Source: Hypsibius dujardini
Taxonomy: Eukaryota; Tardigrada; Eutardigrada; Parachela; Hypsibiidae
DNA length: 30,672 nucleotides
Direction: 5' to 3'
Assembly: GCA_001579985.1 (NCBI GenBank)
Contig: LRSR01001609.1
Span: forward strand, 1 to 30,672
A program made the translations under genes and the position numbers. The notes under the pieces were generated by a model. The model did no database searches, had not been told where the DNA came from, and saw only the letters and a list, made by a program, of their open reading frames with translations. This document shows, one piece after another, positions 22,533-30,672 of the stretch. Positions within the stretch are counted from its first letter, which is position 1. Every line of letters starts with the position of its first letter.

Positions 22533-24636
22533 ATGGTGCAGCATGCTGAGGAGAGGAGCGCAGCAGTAATGGACGTTAAACGGGAGAAAGACCGCAACAA
22601 GGACAAAGACACTGGCAGCGGCAGCCGCGGTCGTGAGAAATCATCCGATCGTGCTCGCGCCTCAGCCGGCAATAACAGCAGCAGCAGCAGCAATCATCAC
22701 CAAAGAAAGTCCACCACCGAGCCGTTCCACCGAGCCAGTGAGCGTGATCGCGGTCGGCGCAGTCCTTCCGGCTCACCACCACCACGTCATCACGCACGGC
22801 CAGCCCGTCGAACTCCCTCTCCGGATCCGGCAAGGAATCGATCCGCTCGCACGATCAAGGAGGAGCGGACATGGCCTTTGGATGATGTCCCGAGAAATGG
22901 TGATCGTGATCAGCAGCTGAGCAGTCGGAAACGAAAGGATTCCAGGTTGGCCAATCAAGCAATCAAGCGGTTTCACACGTTACAAGACAATCAAGCAATC
23001 AACCACTGACCGTCTTGTTACTTGACGGATGCTGCAATCAAGCAATCAAGCAGTTTCACACGTTACAAGACAATCAAGCAATCAACCACTGACTGTCTTG
23101 TTACTTGACGGATGCTGCAATCAAGCAATCAAGCGGTTTCACACGTTACAAGACAATCAAGCAATCAACCACTGAACGTCTTGTTACTTGACGGATGCTG
23201 CAATCAAGCAATCAACTGGAGGGATCTCTGCTGAAATGTGGACAACAATTATTCTGGCTTTTGTTCGTTCATTTCTTTTTCTTAAAGCTGTTGGATTTTT
23301 TAGTGATAGCCGAAGCCGTCCGCAGAAGGAAGAAGTTGACTCACCCAAGAGAAAAAAGCGATCCCCCGAACCGGAACGTCGGACATCAGGAGACCATAAA
23401 ACCTCATCAAATTCGGATCGGAAAAATGGCTATCGCGAGTCAGACGCGAATCAGCGCCACCGATCACCGCTACCGGATCGGGAGAGGGATAGGGATAGGG
23501 ATGGTCGACGTCAGCCACACGACAGAAGCGATAGACAGTACGTAAATACTTGGGCAAAACGGGACACCAGGTGGTACCAGGTGATACCAAGTGGTAACAG
23601 GTGATACTAAGTGGTAACAGGTGATACCAGGTGGTATCAAGTGGTAACAGGTGATACCAGGTGATACTAGTTGATACCAGGTGTTACCAGGTGGTACTAG
23701 GGGATACCAGGTGGTAGGATTGAATAACGTCAGTAAGATCTTGTCTTTTTTGCAGTGAGCGTGGAAATCGAGACAGCTTTCGGCAGTCCTCGGCCCCAAG
23801 GTCTCCCTCGCCACGCAGCGCAGAGTCGCGCAGTCCCGTCAAGTTCAGCCTGAGCAAGAGGTCCGACCGATCTCTCGACACATCCTCCTCGCGTCTCGTG
23901 AAAGACAGTGATAAGGCGTTGGAGCAGCGGTCCACGAGCCGTCGATCCGGCTCGGAAACTCGGTCTGGTGGCCCGAGGACGCCGCCCGATGACATGACCT
24001 CCTCGCTCGGCGGCACCCTCTTCGAGGAGATTAAGAAGCATGACAGAAACTCTCGATCTGCCAGTCGTCCGGTGGAAACGGCGGCAATTTCCGCGGCGAA
24101 GCTTCCCCAGAGTAAGCTGGCTGCGCCGAATCAACAGCAGAACAGTCCGCGGTCGTCGTCGAAGCGGGACAACAGTCAAAGAGATCGACCCGCGGCGCCG
24201 GGATCATCGACGGCTAAAAGCGATGCACCTCCCGTGCCGACGGCCATCTCGCCGTATGCCGGATTGCCGATGCCGATTGTGGCGGCACCGGAACCGGTGA
24301 TGCGAAAGCCGAAACTTCCTGTCTCGTAAGTACGAGTAATACACTCATCATTCACTCTCGGTTTACCTTGTGTTTCGTTTTTTGTTTGGTATATTCGGGA
24401 ACACATCGTTTGATTGCTTTCTGGCTTGCCTGCGTGAGCGGTGTCTTGCCTTTTTGGCCAGGACACCGCTCAAACAGGCAAGCCAACTGTCTGTTGGACT
24501 GGTTGAATGCCTTTTCGAAAGGGTTTCTTCCGATTTATCAAACTATTCTTTTGGCTGACCGTTGTCTTCTCCTTCGATTGATTGATTCGACTGTCTGTCT
24601 GCCCACCCACCTGTCTGTCTCTCTGTCTGCCTATAC

Positions 24637-24672
<36 letters not shown>

Positions 24673-27600
24673 GCCTATATGTCTGTCTGCCTGTCTCTCT
24701 GTCTGACTGTCTGTCTGTCCACCCACCTGTCTGTCTACTTGCCTGGCTGTCTGTCTACTTGCCTGGCTGCCTGTCTGTTTGTCTGTCTCGGTCAGTCTGT
24801 TTGCGTTTCTGTCTGTTTGCTTGTTTGGGATCTGTTGAGCGGTGTCGTCGTTTGCTAGAGGTTTGGTCTGTAGTCCCTTATGTCGTTTTCCTTTTTCGAC
24901 AGAGTGCCGACACGTCCCCGACCGGCGCCCCTCGGACCCAACGAACACGCCTGGGGCGAACGATGCGTCAACAGCTTCGAAATCATTTCGCAGATCGGTG
25001 AAGGAACGTACGGGCAGGTGTACAAAGCGCGCAACAACGAAAGCGGTATGCGAATCCTCCAGCCGCAACTTCCTCCCAGCCGCAACTTCATCCGAGCCGC
25101 AAACTGCAGGTCTGATTACGTGTGTACCGTTCGTTTTCCAGGAGAGTTGCTGGCATTGAAGAAGGTACGGTTGGAAAACGAACGAGAGGGCTTCCCGATC
25201 ACAGCTGTGCGGGAGATTAAGATTCTTCGCGAACTCGATCATCGGAACATTGTGAAACTGTTGGAGATTGTTACGGACAAGCAGGAGGCGGCGGATTTCC
25301 GGAGAGATCGCGAAGGTGGGAATACCGGACATATTCGGCTCGGTTGGATATTTTGTCTACGTAAATGTTTTATAATTTCAGGCGCGTTCTACCTGGTGTT
25401 TGAGTACATGGACCACGATTTGATGGGACTGCTGGAATCCGGAATGGTCAAATTCTCCGCTCTCCACATTGCATCCTGCATGAAGCAGCTGCTGGAGGCC
25501 CTCAAATTTGCTCATAACAGGAACATGTTCCATCGGGACATTAAATGTTCCAATATCTTGGTGAACAATCGGTAAGTTTCCATGATCACAGACACATAAT
25601 TGATCACATTCAGGGACAGACAGACACTCAAGGCAGGCAAGGTGTTTAGACATACAGGACATTTACAGACATGACATTCAGTCAACATTCAGACAAGCAA
25701 GACATTCAACTGAAAGACAGTCGAGACATGACAGTCAGTCAACATTCAGACAGTCGAGACATTTCCAGACAAGCAAGACATTCAACCGAAATGCAGTCAG
25801 ACATGACAGTCAGTCAACATTCAGACAGTCGAGACATTTCCAGACAAGCAAGACATTAAACTGAAAGCAAGTCAGACAAGACATTCAGTCAACATTCAGA
25901 CAGTCGAGACATTTCCAGACAAGCAAGACATTCAACTGAAAGCAAGTCAGACAAGACATTCAGTCACCATTCAGACAGTCGAGACATTTCCAAACATGCA
26001 AGACATTCAACCGAAAGGTAGTCAGACAAGATATTCGCAGACACAATATTCAATCAAACTTTCAGGCAGTCGAGGATTTTATAGATCAGTCATTCAGTCA
26101 AAGTTCAAACAGACTCGATATTCAATCAACATGCAGACAGCGAAATCAGACAAGACTTTCAGGAAGATATTCATACACCAGACTAACAACAGAAAGAGCT
26201 CAAAATTCAATTTACAGTCAGGATAATTAATGGAACGGACGTTGTTTCACTATCCGTCCGACTTGGATTTCTTGTCGCTAATATTTTCCACCCACAGCGG
26301 CGAAGTCAAGCTGGCCGATTTCGGACTAGCCCGCATCTTCGATCCGGACGATCCGAACCGGCCCTACACTAACAAGGTCATCACGCTGTGGTATCGTCCC
26401 CCGGAGCTGCTGTACGGTGAAGAGCGCTACGGCCCGGCCGTGGATATCTGGAGTTGTGGGTAAGTTAGCACGGTTACGCGTCTTTTCGTATCGAACCCGC
26501 AGGATCTAACCCCGTCTTTTCAGCTGCATCCTCGGAGAGATGTTCCACGGCGAGCCCATCTTCAAGGCACACAGCGAACTGTCACAGCTGGAGAAACTCA
26601 GCAGCATCTGCGGGACGGCCACTCCGGAGGACTGGCCGAACGTGGTCAAACTGCCGAACTACAGCACGATGCGCCCGAAGAAGATTATCAAGCGCCGTTT
26701 GCGTGATGAATTTGACTAGTAAGTTTTTCGCTGTCTGCTTGTCTGCCTGACTAACGTATTCCGTTCTGTCTGTCTGTCTACCTGTCTGTCTGTCTGTTTG
26801 TCTTCCCTGTCTGTTTGTCTGTCTACCTGTCTGTCTGCTTGTCTGTTTGTCTTCTTGTCTGTCTGTCTGTCTGTCTGCTTGTCTGTCTGTCTTGTCTGTC
26901 TGTCTGTCTGTCTTCCCTGTCTGTTTGTCTGCCAAGCTGTCTGTCTGTCTGTCTGCTTGTTGGTACATCTTTTCTGTCTCCTCGGCTGTCTATCTGTCGG
27001 TTTCATTGTCTGTCTATCTTTCTGTTTTTTTATCTGCTTTCATATTGATGTCTAAATATCAATTCCGCACTTAATTTCACCTGCCGCCAATGAGTGCCTT
27101 CTTGCCTGCGCTCCTCTCCGTAATGACTCCCACCCTTTCAGTATTCCTGTCGATGCGTTGGATCTTTTGGACAAGATGCTACAGCTGGATCCGGCCAAGC
27201 GATTCACCGCCGCCGAAGCGCTGGAGCATCCCTATCTCAAGGATTTGACAATCGACGCCATCCCACCGGAAATGTACGCTTCTCCACTCCCGTGTCCGGT
27301 CAGTCACAACGAATATGAGTATCCACCGTATTGTTTTTTTCGCCCTTCAGTTTACCCATCCAGCAAGACTGCCACGAGATGTGGTGTAAGCGGATGAAGG
27401 GAAGCCGGAAAAAGGAGAAGTCTGCGGCCGCGATCGCCGGGGAAGGCGGCTTGGATGTGGCACCGCAGCGACCTCTGTCGGCGACAGCGTCTTCCATGTC
27501 TTCTCAACCGCAGCAACCACCGCAACATCAACCACAACCGCGATTTCATTCTGCTGAGCAAGAGCCGCCTCCCTCGAGGTTCCCCGCGGTTCATGATAAT

Positions 27601-28367
27601 AATCCGCCGCCATTTCATCCCGATGATAATCCACAGCAGCAGCGGCTTCCGCCGCATCTGGAGCAGTTTCATCAGTCAGTGCCGCCGCCGCTGATTCGCT
27701 TCCGGGGGCATGAGCTGGGCAGTAATGGAGAAGGAAGGGGAGGAGGAGGAGGGGGACACCGGTCGCATCCCCTTCCCCCGCCGCGGTTCCCGGGTGGAGA
27801 GTTTGGTGGCAATAATTACGGCCAACCGTCGCAGCAAATGTCTGCACCGTTCAATAATAAGGTAATTGCTTCTTTTTTCGTGCGTAACGTTAGTAATCAT
27901 CGCTGACGATGATGAGGGATGTTGTCTGTTTAGCTCGATATTTTCATGTCAGTTTAAGCCGTTATTAATTACATGCTTATCCTGACGTATCGGGGTGCGT
28001 GGCGTTCGTCGTTCGCTTGGCTTCCGTTTGTGAAATGGCGTTATGTGCTTTGTTTTTTATCACACACTGCATTGTTTTTACCGAACTCCTTTGGGGAAGC
28101 GATGGACGGTTCAGCGGGGAAGCGATGGACGGTTCAGTTGGGAAGCGATGGACGGTTCAGTTGGGAAGCCTTTAAACTGCATTGCCTTCTCCCCTGCAGT
28201 CACCTACTCTTGCTCGATTGGTTGTAGTACCAGAATTAGACGCCTCGTGTCAATCACCGCTTGTTGTTTCAAAAACTGTAGACCGCGCTGCGTTTATGAG
28301 TCACTTGGCTTACGACTTTGCAGATAAAAAGAACTCGCTAAGATGTTACGGTGAATTGATTGATTGA
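22533..28367 (+). CDS. CDK12: Cyclin-dependent kinase 12/13 homologue (RNA polymerase II CTD kinase)
   Basis: Eleven exons: 22533-22945, 23304-23537, 23756-24325, 24903-25045, 25142-25315, 25382-25571, 26298-26459, 26524-26718, 27142-27273, 27351-27861, 28200-28367; phases agree throughout, 963 aa. With cyclin K, CDK12 phosphorylates Ser2 of the Pol II C-terminal domain and supports long-gene transcription and co-transcriptional splicing. Residues 1-405 are a disordered Arg/Ser/Pro region (RS-like), shorter than in vertebrates. The kinase domain starts about F431: GEGTYG 438-443, ATP-binding K460, PITAVRE 472-478 (PITAIRE in human CDK12), HRD 562-564, DFG 582-584, T-loop T599 in [16 protein letters not shown]. 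After the domain comes [11 protein letters not shown], matching the CDK12 C-terminal helix that contacts ATP, then a Pro/Gln/Gly-rich tail. The start could be M13 (22569). The last exon is the least certain part: it fits in phase but is not conserved to my knowledge. Confidence 0.93.
22952..23214. repeat. CDK12: 83-bp minisatellite in CDK12 intron 1
   Basis: Units start CAATCAAGCAATCAAG at 22952, 23035 and 23118, with a partial one at 23201: exactly 83 bp each time. Each unit contains ACAAGAC and GTCTTGT as inverted arms about 24 bp apart. Differences between copies are one or two bases. Confidence 0.9.
23571..23720 (+). repeat. CDK12: 10-bp minisatellite of donor-like units in CDK12 intron 2
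   Basis: Fifteen exact 10-bp units of the type GTGGTACCAG/GTGATACCAG occupy most of the intron 23538-23755. Most junctions read CAGGTGATA, CAGGTGGTA or AAGTGGTAA, all of which resemble 5' splice sites, on the coding strand and downstream of the real exon 2 donor. Confidence 0.9.
24422..24485 (+). repeat. CDK12: 64-nt near-perfect hairpin in CDK12 intron 3
   Basis: The 24-nt arm at 24422-24445 (starts TGGCTTGCCTG, ends GAGCGGTGTC) is complementary to 24462-24485 (starts GACACCGCTC, ends CAGGCAAGCCA) except at two adjacent bases, with a 16-nt loop containing TTTTT. The size is that of a microRNA precursor, but it could be a residue of an inverted-repeat transposon. Confidence 0.7.
24588..24820 (+). 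repeat. CDK12: TCTG array in CDK12 intron 3
   Basis: Interrupted TCTG units, with CCCACCCACCTG and CTACTTGCCTGG variants recurring, in the intron 24326-24902. The sense strand is TCTG. Confidence 0.9.
25660..26180 (+). repeat. CDK12: Degenerate minisatellite with GACATTCAGTCAACATTCAG in CDK12 intron 6
   Basis: Units of about 65-80 bp containing CAGACAGTCGAGACATTTCC, AGACAAGCAAGACATTCAA and CTGAAAGCAAGTCAGACAAG recur at least four times between 25745 and 26010 and decay at both ends. This is the only long intronic tract in the gene that is rich in CAGA on the sense strand. Confidence 0.8.
26765..27040 (+). repeat. CDK12: TCTG array in CDK12 intron 8
   Basis: About 275 bp of TCTG with TGTTTGTCTTCCCTG variants inside the intron 26719-27141; the sense strand is TCTG. 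Confidence 0.9.
28095..28170 (+). repeat. CDK12: 22-bp tandem repeat in CDK12 intron 10
   Basis: Three copies of GGGAAGCGATGGACGGTTCA plus two variable bases, followed by the beginning of a fourth, shortly before the acceptor of the last exon at 28199. Confidence 0.85.
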
Positions 28368-28396
28368 CGATGGTTAACAGGATTGTCGGTTAATAG

Positions 28397-28426
28397 GTTG
28401 ATTGATTGATTGATTGATTGATTGAA
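28397..28426. repeat. GATT array between CDK12 and MPLKIP
   Basis: Six GATT units in the roughly 90-bp gap between the convergent stop codons. The 3' UTRs of the two genes must overlap each other or be very short. Confidence 0.9.
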
Positions 28427-28457
28427 ATTTCCATTCAGGTTTCTTCTCCCCTCCGCG

Positions 28458-29381
28458 TTAGTTTTCTAACGTTTCATTTTCTTTTTCAGGCTCCCAGGAG
28501 TCCGACATGAGAGATCCAGATTGGTCCATCTTCGAACCGCGAGCAGCAGTCTCAGCTGAGCCGGTTTCCATACTAGTCTCCCCGGCCGGAGCGGAAGACG
28601 TCTCCTGAACGTGACTGGCGGTTTGCTCCGTGTCGCTTTTGTGGTTGTTCATCTCCTTTACAATGGCTTGCAGTTCCGGGTCGTCCGGTTCGACCTGAAT
28701 CAAGGGCACTGCTACAGCCGGCGCCGGATGACAGCCACGCCCGTTGATGCCCGCCCAGGGATCCTCCAGCATGGACGGATGGAAGAATGCCGCGATATCT
28801 TGTACTGCTCCTCCTCCACCTCCATGTTGGTTATTGCCCTTTTGAACAGAGAGAGAGAGAGAGAGAACAGACAAAAATTAACAAGACACTTTCACACATC
28901 GCCGCGCGGTACGTAAAAATGCACGAGGAGCGTAAAAATGCTAGCAGTTCAATTCAGTTCAGCTCAGTAAAACACGCAATCCGAATCAAGCCAATCGATC
29001 AATCAACTGAACGCGCAAACCTCACTCTTACCCCGCGTCCACGAAATCCGCGATGGGGAGGGCCGCCGCCGCGAAATCCTGCAATAGATGATTGTGTTGA
29101 TTGGCTAGAAAGTCGCTCATGGGAACACGATGAGGAAAGTACTGAGGCGGTTACGGTTGAGCAGGACCTTGATAGGGCGCTTGTTGACGGTGCTGCTGCC
29201 ATGGTTGGCGAGGAGGACGAAATCCGCCGCGGCCTTGCTGCCAATCAGGCCGTGCCCTGTTGACGAAGCCCCGGCGGAAAACGCCGGTGTGAGCGCGCCG
29301 CCCGGGCGGACCGCCAAACTCCATGAAATCCGGTGGTGGTCCCGCGGAGTGGTAATTGTGGCCGTTATTGGGGTTCGACAT
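28458..29381 (-). CDS. MPLKIP: MPLKIP/TTDN1-like protein
   Basis: Three exons: 29381-29168, 29078-29032, 28838-28458, joined at phases 1 and 0, 213 aa. Residues 105-118 read FFHPSMLEDPWAGI, matching the hallmark motif of MPLKIP (TTDN1), the human protein mutated in a non-photosensitive trichothiodystrophy and linked to lariat debranching enzyme DBR1 and spliceosome intron complexes. The N-terminal part is Gly/Pro/Arg/Gln-rich (SNPNNGHNYHSAGPPP, RGG-type GFRGGGPPHRGFRGRG), as in the human protein. Unlike the human protein, whose motif is near its C-terminus, about 95 acidic Glu/Ser/Thr-rich residues follow, ending ENETLEN. The exon 1 donor (CAAG/GTCCTG) is non-ideal; a nearer-consensus GTAACC a few bases on would put the RGG exon in the wrong frame. 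Confidence 0.8.
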
Positions 29382-30195
29382 CCTCGCACATTCAGATCAA
29401 AACGTTTTTCACCTCCACTCTTTACGGAATCCGATTCCCCATAGTCCAATCTCCCAGAAAAATGATGAGCGATCTGGACAAACACTGACAGCTAAAAGTT
29501 TCGAGCGCAAAATGATGGCGAAAATTTGGAATATTGTTTGTGTTTATGTCGTAGTGACACGCCCAGGGAGGCGGGACTCCTGCTCGGTATTGGCTGTCTC
29601 GGTGAAGGTGTATCGTGATTGGCCCAGCGCTGCTGTTGGCCAATCACAATGCGACTTCACCAAACACCGTTTCGGATTCGCCTTATGAGTGCGTTGATGC
29701 TCCACCTTCGCCACGCCTTCTTTCTGTATTGACTGATCAGGAGCGTTGATGCTTCACCTTCGTGATTGGCCCAGCGCAGCTGTTGGCCAATCACAATGCG
29801 ACTTCACCAAACACCGTTTCGGATTCGCTTTTTGAATGCGTTGATGCTCCACCTTCACCACGCCTTCTTCCTGTATTGACTCATCAGCAGCTGTTTTCGT
29901 TCGGGATTTCATCCCAGTTGGGATAAAAGGGGATGATCTCCACTTTACTTTCATCCCTTTTGGATTTACTCTTAATGCATTCGTCGGAACCGCTTTTTTA
30001 CCGCTGTGGAAATTTTACCGCGAAGAATTTTTTCATGCCCCGCAGCGACGCTCGTTAAAAAGTGGACTATCTTCTCTGAATTTCCACTTTCCGATCAACA
30101 CTCATTTTTCTTCAGGCGTTTAAAACTGTTTGTGGGCATAGAAAATTAATTTTTTTTTTCATTTTTGTCTTCCTTTGCTGCGAATTTCGTGCGCT
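29382..30195. promoter_or_regulatory. Divergent promoter region MPLKIP/INPP1 with duplicated CCAAT pairs
   Basis: About 810 bp between opposite start codons. Two units of a 147-bp tandem repeat, starting at 29614 and 29761, each carry GTGATTGGCCCAGCG and GTTGGCCAATCAC, an inverted pair of CCAAT boxes about 17 bp apart. CCAAT boxes are bound by NF-Y in many housekeeping and bidirectional promoters (established), so control of both genes is a reasonable inference. No TATA box was recognised. Confidence 0.6.
29614..29895. repeat. 147-bp tandem duplication containing inverted CCAAT boxes
   Basis: The unit (GTGATTGGCCCAGCG, GTTGGCCAATCACAATGCG, ACTTCACCAAACACCGTTTC, TGCGTTGATGCTCCACC, CACGCCTTCTTYCTGTATTG) occurs at 29614 and 29761 with about 95 percent identity by eye. 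Confidence 0.85.
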
Positions 30196-30541
30196 ATGGA
30201 CGCGGCCAAAGTCCTGCAGACGCTCATCAGTTTAAGGTGCGGTTATGCTGCATTAATCGGTGCTGGATTGATTGATTTACGTGTATAGTTTGGTTTGGAG
30301 TTTTTACTGTGTTGTAGTCGTGCTTGATTGGTTGATTGATGGGATGTTTGTTGTTGGAGGATTTAGCGGACCGGTCAGCGGTTGATTGTTGACTGGTTTG
30401 GTTTGTAGTGAACGGTCGGCTAATGTGGCACGGGCGGTGCGTAAGCATTCGGATCTATTCCAGACGCTGGTGCAGGATAAGGAGTATGACAAGCGACGCC
30501 AGAAACCCGACTTCAAGACCTTAGCTGATGTCACGATCCAG
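30196..30541 (+). CDS. INPP1: Inositol polyphosphate 1-phosphatase, N-terminal exons (gene continues past the window)
   Basis: Exon 1 is 30196-30236 and exon 2 is 30409-30541, joined at phase 2 and ending at phase 0 before GTACAA, giving 58 aa. INPP1 removes the 1-phosphate from Ins(1,4)P2 and Ins(1,3,4)P3 in the cytosol; it is magnesium-dependent and lithium-sensitive. The call rests on the N-terminal helix pattern SERSANVARAVRKHSDLFQ and on DFKTLADVTIQ, which match the family start in content and order. The Lys/Thr of KTLAD lie near the active site; the metal-binding motifs would be in exons beyond the window. Intron 1 carries GATT words, and intron 2 opens with an AATC tract. Confidence 0.8.
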
Positions 30542-30549
30542 GTACAACA

Positions 30550-30650
30550 ATCAGTCAATCAATCAATCTGATTTACCTACGACTGATTGATTGATTGCTG
30601 AAGTATTTAAAGTAAATCTTATTGATTGATTGTATTGATTGTATTGATCT
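30550..30650. repeat. INPP1: GATT/AATC tract in INPP1 intron 2
   Basis: AATCAATCAATC at 30556-30568 is followed by GATTGATTGATTG at 30582-30597 and later copies. The inverted orientation allows a small hairpin directly after the donor. Confidence 0.75.
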
Positions 30651-30672
30651 CATACCGCATCTCTTTGTGCCG

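Noticed and set aside
28487-28499. CTTTTTCAG acceptor on the plus strand as a further CDK12 exon
   Set aside because: It lies within the conserved-gene MPLKIP coding exon on the other strand, and the CDK12 exon at 28200-28367 already closes the frame.

Overview
The window is nuclear DNA from a multicellular animal, most likely an invertebrate with a compact, intron-rich genome. The evidence is spliceosomal introns with GT-AG ends and animal-type proteins: a seven-exon-junction beta-tubulin, a CDK12-type kinase with a PITAVRE helix, U1 snRNP protein C, mitochondrial ribosomal protein L19, a rhodopsin-class GPCR, a TTDN1/MPLKIP motif protein and inositol polyphosphate 1-phosphatase. I cannot name the phylum from the sequence alone. 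Exon ends below were placed by hand from reading frame, splice-site sequence and phase; every multi-exon model closes in frame.

Layout. 553-2020 (+): TATA box and a three-exon gene for a secreted Gly/Tyr/Leu-repeat protein of 321 aa that I do not recognise. 2021-3175: AT-rich and simple-repeat spacer. 3278-8694 (-): six-exon rhodopsin-class GPCR, 553 aa, with a long phosphorylatable tail. 8695-13759: about 5 kb of gene-free DNA with many CAGA/TCTG-type arrays. 14062-17214 (-): eight-exon beta-tubulin, 447 aa. 18088-19479 (+): two-exon MRPL19, 289 aa. 20527-20940 (-): single-exon SNRPC, 137 aa. 22533-28367 (+): eleven-exon CDK12-like kinase, 963 aa. 28458-29381 (-): three-exon MPLKIP/TTDN1-like gene, 213 aa. 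30196 to beyond the window end (+): first two exons of INPP1.

Genes lie in head-to-head pairs (tubulin/MRPL19, SNRPC/CDK12, MPLKIP/INPP1) and tail-to-tail pairs (MRPL19/SNRPC, CDK12/MPLKIP, the last only about 90 bp apart), as in compact genomes with shared promoters. SNRPC, CDK12 and MPLKIP are consecutive and all act in transcription-coupled RNA processing.

The most striking non-coding feature is low-complexity and tandem DNA in almost every intron and spacer: TCTG/CAGA tetranucleotides, TGTCTG/CAGACA hexanucleotides, GATT tetranucleotides, and minisatellites with periods of 10, 46, 61, 83, 124, 147 and 148 bp. All seven clear tetranucleotide arrays inside introns carry TCTG, never CAGA, on the sense strand. 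Several repeats touch functional sites: the tubulin exon 2 donor lies in a 148-bp repeat, a GATT array encodes part of U1C, and paired CCAAT boxes are duplicated in the MPLKIP/INPP1 promoter region. No mobile-element ORFs, CRISPR arrays or convincing tRNA/rRNA genes were seen.
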